The translations under genes and the position numbers were made by a program. From Lingula anatina (Eukaryota > Brachiopoda > Lingulata > Lingulida > Lingulidae), in the NCBI RefSeq assembly GCF_001039355.2, contig NW_019775931.1, forward strand, positions 1 to 40,087: a stretch of 40,087 nt of DNA, given 5' to 3'. Shown here piece after piece: positions 33,601 to 40,087 of this stretch; positions within the stretch are counted from its first letter, which is position 1; each line of letters begins with the position of its first letter. Below the pieces are notes generated by a model. The model was given only the letters and a program-made list of their open reading frames with translations. It did not search any database and had not been told where the DNA came from.

Positions 33601-36600
33601 AGTGCCAATTATTTGTCTTACTTTAAATGAACAAACACAGTATGGTAGCATGCCATGCAGATTTAAAGTGAATTTAACAAAAAATCACACATATGCTTTT
33701 TTAAATTGTGACTTTCGACTTTCCGCTTTTTGTTAAGATCATTGCAATACGAAAGGCTTCCAATTATTTATTTGCAAGGAGTTCTGTATATTTTAAACCA
33801 ATGAGCACGGAAGAAAAGCAGCGTAAAATAATTTTGTATTTCTATCTCATAACAAAGAGTCGAAAGTGCTTTGTACTTCTATCTCAAAAAAGTCAATAAG
33901 TCAACAGTGGTGTTATACATTTTCACCTACATTTATCATTTCAGCCAAACTTGAGAAGACTGAGCGTCCCAAGCGCGCCAGTTTAACCCACTATTTGGAG
34001 CTGAAGAGCACCCTCATCCACATGAAAACCACTGGCACCTACGACATAAAGCCAAAAGCTCTGTCCTCCAGAGTAGACTTGCAGTACGCCCTGAGGAGCG
34101 CACCAACAGAAACTTTCGCTGTCCACGGAAAAATTAATGACAGAAGTGCTGCTGACCTGGCCGACTATAGTGCTGATCTGTAAGTAAAACGCCGGTTGGC
34201 TTTTTGAACTTTGTTCACATTTATATGTCGGTTGGCCCTTGGAACTCTGATCACAAAATATGGTTAACTGTATAACTTGAGGAGGAAATGGAAGGTTTTA
34301 AATAACATTTATATAATAAAATTTAAATTCAATTACCTAGTCCTTAAGTGAGGAAGTAAAATTATAATTGATTTTTCAGGGCTTTTGAAAGTTCCCAGTT
34401 TTCTGACTACAACTTCCAAGTGAAATCCAATGGTAAGAAGGGAGCTAAGCATTTGTCCGGAGAGCTAGAATTCTCTTACGGCCGTGATACAACTGACGCC
34501 ACTAGGAAGATTTCTATCACGCAGGACTTCAATGATGTCAGCAGAGGTGGCATGACCAACATGAACGGCAAAGTTACCTTAAAATTCCCGCTCATGGTAC
34601 GTCTGATGTCTTTCTTCCTGCAGCTGACACCAGTGTTCTGATATGTGATATTAATATACTGTTTTAAGAACATAGGTAAAATATTAAAGAAATAAAAAAT
34701 GTAATATGTTACCAATAGATACAATAGTAAATGGTATAACTGTACATATTTTGACACAACAAATCAGAAATAAGGTGAAGAAATATCACAGGGGAAAATG
34801 ATAATTGAGATGTTTGTCTATGAGCTTGATATCTATGTACAGAAAGTGTACAGTTATGTTAGAGCTTTGTTTAGGTAAGACCTTTCTGACTAGAGGCTTT
34901 CTTTAATTTACAGCGTGTCGACAGTGAGGCTAGCTTCAACCACAAGCACAACATGAACACTCTAAACACAAATGCTGTTGCTAAATATAACAACAAAGAG
35001 GCCAGAGCTTCCTTGAACCTGGAGAGAGAGATGGAGGGACAACTGAAACTGAAAGGTGATGCCAACTTGCGTTTACCAACCCGCCATATGCGCCTGTATG
35101 CTGATGTAGATGAGAAGAGCCAGGGCGAGTTCCACAGCAAGATGATTGGTCAGTGGGATTTTGGCAAGAAAGCTGAAATGACCTCCCTGTATGAGCGCAA
35201 AGGACGCCTTAACCATGAGGTATCGTCAACCATTAATATTGCCCACCTTAGCCCAGTCAAGATCAACGGCCGAGTATCCTTGCAGAAGAGAAATCCCGCC
35301 ATGTCTGGAAGTGTTGAGTACGACGGAAAATCATATTCTACTGCTGCCTCAGCTGAGATTCGCAAAAATGCTGTCAGTGGTGAGGCCTTTGTCAAGTACC
35401 CCGAGCGTACCCTGAAGACCGAGGCAACTTATGGCGTCGTTGGAAACAAACACCATGGCGACTTCAGCTTCAAATGGGATGCTGACCGTGATGACACCAA
35501 AGTTTTAACCATTGGGGGAGACTACGAAGACAAGACCAACAGTGCCATGTTCCACCATGAGGCTTCGCTGAAGTTCAACCACCCGTTGAAGAGAGGAGAC
35601 GTTGAGGTTATGTTGCATAAGTCAGACAAAGATGGTAAGGCAAAGGTGAAGTCAACCTGGGACCAGACCAATGAGGTGGTATTTGATGCTGGCTATTCTG
35701 ATGAGAAGACTTATGGCAACAGGAGAGTGAAGGCTGATGTGAAGCTTACCACTCCATTCCGCAAATACAGAAGCATGGCCGGTAGTATTACTCAGGAAAT
35801 GAAAGAAGGGGAATATACTACGCACGCTGAGGCATCTTGGGAACCAAGGAAAAAGGTGGAAGCAGACTTCAGCCTGAAACATGGTCGCACACCGCTCACT
35901 GATTTGGAAAGCACTCTTACTATGTCAACACCATTCCGCTCCATGGAACAATTTTCTGGCAAGCTTCTACACAAATTGGGCAACGGTCAGCTAGACTCAT
36001 CCATTTCTTCCGAGTGGGACAACAACAAGATGTCACTCGCTGCTTCTGGCAAGGCCCGTAGCATCTGGGATTGGGAAGGGAAGATAGCCTTCAATAGTCC
36101 AATAACCAATGCTGAAAGAATTTCCCTCATCGGAAAGCACCATTGCCAGACAAACCAGATGAAGAGTTCTTTGGAGATGCAGGTTGTGGAAAAGAAGTTT
36201 GGCATTGATTTAGACATGAACCACCAGGTGGCACTCCCATCCCTTAATACCAAGGGCACCTTAACCATCTCTACTCCAATCGAGCATTACCGTACCAATA
36301 CTCTGTCCTGGGATCATCGTAACACAGATTCTTCTATCCAGAGCAAGATTGAGGGTAGGTGGCACCATGAGAAAGTGATCTTCAACATTAAAGGAGATCA
36401 TAACCTCGGCTACAGACGTACCATCAAGGGCACTGTTGAGCTCCAGACAACTCAAGATCCACTCCGTCACATCATTTTGAGTCTGGACCATGAAAATGGT
36501 GATCTTGATTTCAAGACCACAACAGAACTGACCTCCTCCCACCAGAGAATGATCCTCGGAAAGACTGACTTCAAATTGGAAGAAAAGTCAGTCTCTGCCA

Positions 36601-39600
36601 ACGCCGAACTGATCACTCCATGGACTCCAGTGAAAGATGTCCGTGCAAAGATCCTTGGAGATTTGAGCAAGAAACCATTCACTGGTACCATTCAACTAGA
36701 CTACGCACCATCCAAGAGGATTGCAGTGGAAAGCAGTGTGGATTACAGAGGCACATGGGAAGGTCGTCATGCTGTCAATGGCAACCTACGCTTTACAAGT
36801 CCCTTCAAGCCAGTTGAGACTATTGTCCTCAGTGTTGATCATCAGTGTAACGATGGATGGCAATCTGAAGTAAGTCTGTCATTTGATAAACCAGAGAAGA
36901 AGATACATCTGTCTACCAATCTCAGAAATGCTGATGATATTTTGGCCACACTTGCTCTCAAGACTCCGTTTAAAGCCTTTCCAGCCTTTAATGCCAGATT
37001 TAACCACAAAACACCAGGAGAGGGACTATGGGAAACTGAAGCTAATGTTGAGTATGCACCAGGAAAGGACATCACATTCAAGGGCGACCTTCAACTTGCT
37101 GATTCCTACAAGGGATCTCTGACCTTCACATCTCCATTTGCACCAGTCAGCAAAATCCAGGCTAGTTTCAACCATGAGGGTGAGCCCATGAACTTCCGCT
37201 CAAGTGCTGAAGTGACCCATAACCAAAGAAACAAATTCGGTATCCTTGCTGATTATGAGGCATCCTACGGGTTTGGTAATGTTAAGGGAAGCATGACTTT
37301 GATGACCCCCTTCAAGCCTGTGGAAAACGTGAAGCTGACCATTGGGCATAGAGGTCATTTGAAGGACCTGAGATCCAACATTGCATTGACTTATGCTCCA
37401 TCAAAGAAAATGGAAATGACCGTCGTCTTCAAGCATGCTAGGACCACTGAAGCTAAACTTGTCATGAAGACTCCATTCAACAACTTTGAGAATATGGAGC
37501 TCGCCTTTAGCCATGCTGGTCTACCTATCCAGTTCCAAACCGAGGCTGGCCTTATTACATCCTATCCAGGGTGGAAGAAGTTCAATATCAAGGTAGAGAA
37601 TGATGCCACCAATGACATACGCAGTGCTCTAATCATCCAGACTCCGTTTGATGACTACAAATCAATGACCCTTGAGTTCAGTCATCGTGGACAGATGAGT
37701 GATTTTGAAACCAAGATTCTTGCAAAAAAATTGCCAGGAAACAAGCAGTTTACTGGAGAAGTAAGCAACAGAGGAACCTTGTCCAACTTCAATTCCCGGA
37801 TGAAGGTTACAACTCCATTCCGTGGCTACGATGAATTTGCTCTTGATGCCACCCACCGTGGAAACAAGTTGACCGACTTTGAGACCCAGGTAGGACTAAC
37901 TACTGCTGTACGTGGTTTTGAAAAGTTCACCTTCAATGTCAACAACATGGGCTTCATGAGAAAATTCAGCACCAAGGTAGAGACTCCATTCCGAGGCTAT
38001 GATGTATTCACCATTGACATTTCAAACACTGAGGATTTGAGGAACTTGAAAATTGCTGGTAAGATAACAACTCCAGTTCGCAACTACAGAGAGTTCACCT
38101 TCGAGGTTGCTAATGATGGAGTGCCAACTGATTTCACATCCAGTGCCACCATCACCACCCCAATTTCAGGATTTGAAAGGTTCAACATCGAGGTCCAACA
38201 CCGTGGTTCCAAGATCGTCAACTTCAACAGCAAACTGACCATAACCACAACCATGGCCAAGTTTGACAAGGTTGCCATTGAGGCAAGTAATGTTGGCATC
38301 CTGAGAAACCTGAGAGTCAAGGTTATTACACCCATCAGAAGTCACCGTGAATTCAATGTGGAAGTGAACAACAATGAGGACTTGAACAATTTGAGAGCAA
38401 ATGCCAAGATCACAACTCCATTCCGAAGCTTCCAAGAGATGTCTGGGGAGGTTAAACATACTGCCACACCACAGGGATTCAAGTCAGAAGTGAGTGTGAT
38501 GACCCCATTCCGCAACTGGGAGAGGCTCTCTGCCTCAGTCAATCACCAGATGAGCTTATGGAGACGTATTGACTCTACTTGGATTGTGAAGAGAAACAAT
38601 GAAGAGATTTCGCTGGAGATGGACCATACCATGCAACAGAATGACATCAACAGCAAAGTCACACTGAAGACTCCCATCAGCAAGATGGCTGAGACCTCTC
38701 TTGAATTGACCCACAGAGGAGACATCAGCGACTTTGAAAGCAAGATGATTCTGAAGACCTCCATTCCCCAATGGCAAGAAATGTCTGCTGAGCTCTCCCA
38801 TAACGGAAATCTCCGCAAATTCAATACCAAGGGCAACTTGAAGACTCCAATGAGAATGCTCAGAGATATGTCTTTTGAGATTGATCATGAAGGTGACCTC
38901 CAGAAGTTCAATACTAGGGGCAATTTTAAATCCCAGATTAATAGGCTCCGTGATGTTTCTTTCACCCTCAATCACGAAGGAAACCTGAAAAAGTTTTCAA
39001 CCAGTGGCACGCTAGCAAAACACTCCTTTGACATTACATTTGATGCTTCCTCCCCTGATTTGGACCTGACTATCACACTTCCGGCCCTGAGTCTGGAGGA
39101 ACTGAAATACGTGCACAAGGGCCCACTGAACGGGTTCACCTGTGATGGGAGCTTGAAGACCTTTGGTGCCTACCCTGAGATGAGTCTCAAACTGAAGCAC
39201 AATGGCAACCTTAGAAGATTTAAATCAGAAGGTGAATTGAACATCCCAGAAAAGCAGTCTTTCGACATTTCTTTCACAAAGAGCACATCGCAGCTGAGTG
39301 CTGAAATCAACTTGCCAATCTTAAAGATTCACAGTGCCCAGCTCACCCACAATGGACCCCTGACCAGATTCACCACTTCTGGCAGTCTTCGAACTGGCTA
39401 CAGTGGCATGGAAGATCTCTCATTGAAATTGGACCACAATGGCGATCTCAACAGTTTTACAACCAAAGGAGAATTGAACCTTCCAGAGAAGCAGTCATTT
39501 GATGTTTCCTTCTCCAGGAACACTCCCCGATTGACCCTCGAGGTCATTGTGCCAGCCCTGAAGATCAACAGAATTCAGTACACTCACGAGGGACCACTAG

Positions 39601-40087
39601 CAAGATTTACTTGCAGCGGAAGCATGACAACTGGCTTCATGGATGACCTCTCTTTGAGTTTGGAACACAATGGCAGACTGCAGAGCTTCAATACTAAAGG
39701 AAGTGTGAACTACAAGGGAGAGCAGTCTTTGGAAGTTGCCTTTGACAAGCCAGCCAAGACAGTGGACATCAAATTGGAATTGCCCGCTTTGAGTGTTGAA
39801 TCCTTCACTCTCCACCATGAAGGTTACATCCGCAAATTTACAACATCTGCTAAACTTAGATCTGGCTACAACAACTTCGAGAACATCGACATTGACCTTA
39901 ATCATGCTGGTAACAGAGCTCGATTTGCTTCCAAGATTGAAGTGAAACTGCCAGAGGTGCAGTTCATCGACATCAAATTCAACAAATTTACCGACAAACT
40001 CAACTTCAACATTGAAGTACCAGCCCTGAAACTGAGATCTGTAGAGTTCAAGCACACCGGTCCTCTTACCAAGTTCAACACCTTACT
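24617..40087 (+). CDS. apoB/apolipophorin-type large lipid transfer protein (17 exons, 3' end outside window)
   Basis: This is a secreted lipoprotein scaffold that carries lipids in body fluid. Seventeen exons join in frame to at least 3000 residues (52+51+161+246+153+199+247+166+321+573+335+183+268+421+235+217 nt, then 5174 nt open to the edge). Residues 1-17 are a signal peptide (MELKAVLVLACVAGSLA). About 35-590 is the vitellogenin-type N-terminal lipid-transfer module, with the LLTP landmark NFKRGILSAFQ and Cys pairs. About 600-1000 matches the following open-beta-sheet domain: MRKFSRNIEKS, ESNLIWSPKSYIPRSGM and GRVEGMEYMLENFFG align in order with human apoB. Residues 1277 on are amphipathic beta repeats built on TPF, H-x-G and F. 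The MRKFSRN and NLIW-P-YIP blocks favour apoB/apolipophorin over vitellogenin or MTP, as does the repeat-rich bulk. The C terminus, where apolipophorins carry a von Willebrand D domain, is not in the window. Confidence 0.93.
24669..25779 (+). other. Lipoprotein intron 1
   Basis: This 1.1-kb intron is AT-rich and no gene is seen. A short near-repeat, TTTTGAGCGGCAGCGACATC / TTTTGAGCGGCAATTTC, occurs at 25613-25650. Confidence 0.75.
25780..25830 (+). CDS. Lipoprotein exon 2
   Basis: This 51-base exon encodes PMRREVQTTCARSCRE, the start of the mature protein just after the predicted signal cleavage. The acceptor is TTATTCCAG and the donor GTGAGT. Confidence 0.85.
25831..26568 (+). other. Lipoprotein intron 2
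   Basis: This 738-bp AT-rich intron shows nothing recognisable. Confidence 0.75.
26569..26729 (+). CDS. Lipoprotein exon 3
   Basis: Residues 35-88. YETRKTYQFSYEADTTTQIQ is the typical beta-strand opening of the vitellogenin-type N-terminal domain (tyrosine-rich, Y-Y-F-Y-pattern). Confidence 0.93.
26936..27181 (+). CDS. Lipoprotein exon 4
   Basis: Residues 89-170. It includes NPLRFAFQDGEVESLCP and ALNFKRGILSAFQNTMDEFE, the most conserved LLTP motif (N-x-KRGILS). Its phase is 0 at both ends. Confidence 0.96.
27182..28164 (+). other. Lipoprotein intron 4
   Basis: This 983-bp intron holds a perfect 15-base tandem doublet, AATGTGTGCGGCTGG twice at 27531-27560. No other repeat or gene is seen. 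Confidence 0.75.
28165..28317 (+). CDS. Lipoprotein exon 5
   Basis: Residues 171-221. ADIAGNCNTVYSLTSKGWST and ILGCTDRHGH carry two of the conserved N-terminal-domain cysteines (D-x-x-G-x-C and the later C). Its phase is 0 at both ends. Confidence 0.95.
28318..29234 (+). other. Lipoprotein intron 5
   Basis: This 917-bp intron. Its last 70 bases hold a perfect hairpin followed by AATAAATA and a TTA run (listed separately). The rest shows no recognised element. Confidence 0.75.
29173..29224 (+). repeat. Hairpin plus (TTA)n tail, possible 3' end of a retroelement
   Basis: ATTTGCAACTT-TTT-AAGTTGCAAAT is a perfect 11-base-arm hairpin (starting 29174), followed by AATAAATACA and a TTA/ATT microsatellite. 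Many CR1- or Jockey-like LINEs and related SINEs end in a hairpin and a simple triplet tail. No upstream coding body is seen, so at most it is a short truncated copy. It ends about 10 bases before the exon 6 splice acceptor. Confidence 0.4.
29235..29433 (+). CDS. Lipoprotein exon 6
   Basis: Residues 222-288. It contains WHSCEQEIHTSGRLGKTSC and EKHVFRPFSKFESGAVTV. The paired Cys and the EKH-FRPFS block are typical of this LLTP region. The donor is GTAAGT. Confidence 0.95.
29583..29829 (+). CDS. Lipoprotein exon 7
   Basis: Residues 288-370. It opens EYARRTDLLFEHQFEM and passes into the alpha-helical part of the lipid-transfer module, with ICQKSEEEIKPEVAQLFAQL and LVYNLRELDEATLRRVW. Confidence 0.95.
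30025..30190 (+). CDS. Lipoprotein exon 8
   Basis: Residues 370-425, helical. FFIDAMVAVGSSGSVQAMQK and AEMWLTSLAFIQQPTKEML are typical repeats of the LLTP superhelix. Confidence 0.95.
30406..30726 (+). CDS. Lipoprotein exon 9
   Basis: Residues 426-532, helical superhelix continued: SRKAFLSISTLVHSYCLSNA, KTLMALKALGNTGILTKAIP and EIRTEATKAFRRMPC. The KALGN-G motif is a landmark of apoB, vitellogenin and MTP alike. Both ends are phase 0. Confidence 0.96.
30931..31503 (+). CDS. Lipoprotein exon 10
   Basis: Residues 533-723. It ends the helical part (EIRIASFLALMKCPT) and begins the open beta-sheet domain (NLDMRKFSRNIEKSFFF, NLIWSPKSYIPRSGMFNLTV). A dibasic KRNR at 707-710 lies near the position where insect apolipophorin precursors are cut (about residue 720), but it is not a full RxKR furin site. 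Confidence 0.96.
31687..32021 (+). CDS. Lipoprotein exon 11
   Basis: Residues 724-835. It contains FLEILQKLAQEHNYDYTTS and PTIVGFPLKLSVNGTATVNV. The FP-KLSVNGTA strand corresponds to the apoB segment before the beta-rich region, and LSVNGTA contains an N-glycosylation sequon. Confidence 0.94.
32203..32385 (+). CDS. Lipoprotein exon 12
   Basis: Residues 835-896. AIEISSMMAVEAISARAGVK and SSAVVQGKMQIQDGRVF are amphipathic strands. The acceptor is TTCATTTAG and the donor GTGAGT. Confidence 0.93.
32670..32937 (+). CDS. Lipoprotein exon 13
   Basis: Residues 896-985. IEQERCTGKTLEKALGIQLC has the Cys pair seen in apoB-type proteins before the repeat region (CKQ-F-GL-YC in human apoB). FFPLTGPMNVKVALNKKDTM follows. 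Confidence 0.95.
33177..33597 (+). CDS. Lipoprotein exon 14
   Basis: Residues 986-1126. It contains NTPGSRINREISTELALLRS and SELKIEKYPRRIKYTPSVEI, beta-rich lipid-binding segments with alternating polarity. The donor is GTAAGT. Confidence 0.93.
33945..34179 (+). CDS. Lipoprotein exon 15 (contains RPKR)
   Basis: Residues 1126-1204. LEKTERPKRASLTHYLELKS contains R1133-P-K-R1136, a full furin-type RxKR site followed by Ala-Ser. ITG-free strands continue with RVDLQYALRSAPTETFAVHG. Confidence 0.93.
34380..34596 (+). CDS. Lipoprotein exon 16
   Basis: Residues 1204-1276. It contains SSQFSDYNFQVKSNGKKGA and ATRKISITQDFNDVSRGGM, beta strands with basic turns. It is the last small exon. Confidence 0.92.
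34914..40087 (+). CDS. Lipoprotein exon 17, giant repeat exon (open to window end)
   Basis: A single frame stays open for 5174 bases (1724 codons) to the edge. It is built of amphipathic beta units whose signature is TPF/TPI, an aromatic about 4 residues on, then H-x-G and F. The period changes along the exon: loosely about 65 residues (35730-37450), about 29 residues (37800-38560), then about 78 residues (39027-40087). Nothing interrupts it. It should form the lipid-contacting beta belt of the particle. Confidence 0.95.
37806..38560 (+). repeat. About 29-residue (87-nt) tandem protein repeats
   Basis: Nine units begin TTPFRGYDEF, TTAVRGFEKF, TPFRGYDVFT, TPVRNYREFT, TPISGFERFN, TTMAKFDKVA, TPIRSHREFN, TPFRSFQEMS and TPFRNWERLS, spaced 27-30 residues apart. 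Each unit is about two beta strands with a polar turn. Confidence 0.85.
39027..40087 (+). repeat. About 78-residue (234-nt) tandem protein repeats
   Basis: Units start at 39027, 39261, 39498 and 39729, and a further one reaches the edge. Each runs F-D-x-S-F, then LPAL, then H-x-GPL-x-F-T, then L-HNG-L-x-F, then G-E-LN-PEKQS. Spacings are 78, 79 and 77 codons. Neighbouring units are clearly alike at the DNA level (AGAGAAGCAGTC, GGACCACTA). Confidence 0.88.

Noticed and set aside
35150-40055. Many 60-150-codon minus-strand frames opposite the lipoprotein exon
   Set aside because: They are shadows of the repetitive plus-strand coding sequence; the plus frame is open for 1724 codons and has family motifs.
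24617-40087. Vitellogenin or microsomal triglyceride transfer protein identity for the large gene
   Set aside because: The MRKFSRN and NLIW-P-YIP blocks and the long TPF/HxG repeat region fit apoB/apolipophorin better; no serine-rich phosvitin stretch is seen and the length is far beyond MTP.
1-40087. CRISPR arrays, tRNA or rRNA genes
   Set aside because: No spaced direct-repeat array, no tRNA A/B-box pair or clover-leaf and no rRNA core was noticed; the sequence is eukaryotic nuclear.

Overview
This window is nuclear DNA of an intron-rich, AT-rich animal. The genes are split by GT-AG introns that hold microsatellites and small inverted-repeat transposons. The gene set (HMG-CoA synthase, a giant apoB/apolipophorin-type lipoprotein and an MGAT4-type Golgi glycosyltransferase) and the repeat style suggest a marine invertebrate, possibly a mollusc or other lophotrochozoan. 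I cannot fix the phylum from the sequence alone. Two single N bases (2939 and 14973) show that this is draft assembly.

Layout. At 0.9-2.4 kb (minus strand) lies an intronless 502-codon gene of the MGAT4 (GnT-IV) family with an N-terminal signal anchor. Just behind it, at 2.64-2.87 kb on the plus strand, is a decayed THAP11-like zinc-finger domain with stops, a frameshift and a lost zinc ligand. From 4.17 to 19.28 kb (minus strand) is a complete eight-coding-exon cytosolic HMG-CoA synthase gene of 507 aa. A non-coding first exon and a TATA / SRE-like / ETS / inverted-CCAAT promoter lie at about 20.48-20.64 kb. Its second coding intron (10.5-17.1 kb) carries two inverted-repeat elements, a CA microsatellite and a nearly perfect 2.1-kb direct tandem duplication whose junction is the N base. 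The region from 20.7 to 24.2 kb is non-coding and rich in simple repeats, holds one hAT-like element, and contains five copies of the palindrome TAGGCCTA within 1.3 kb. From 24.6 kb to the right edge (plus strand) runs a large lipid transfer protein gene: sixteen small exons (residues 1-1276), then one open exon of at least 5.17 kb that leaves the window (residues 1277-3000 and on). Every exon joins in frame with GT-AG borders.

How they fit together. HMG-CoA synthase makes the HMG-CoA that feeds the mevalonate/isoprenoid pathway. The lipoprotein carries lipid in body fluid. The two genes are transcribed divergently from promoters about 4 kb apart. The lipoprotein promoter contains near-consensus HNF1, FOX and HNF4-type (DR1) sites and a TATA box, the site set known from liver lipoprotein genes. 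The synthase promoter contains a 9/10 match to the LDL-receptor sterol element. I see no new enzymatic system. The most interesting signals are these promoter grammars, the three different repeat periods inside the giant exon, the THAP fossil, the altered acidic motif of the MGAT4-like enzyme, and the clustered TAGGCCTA palindromes.
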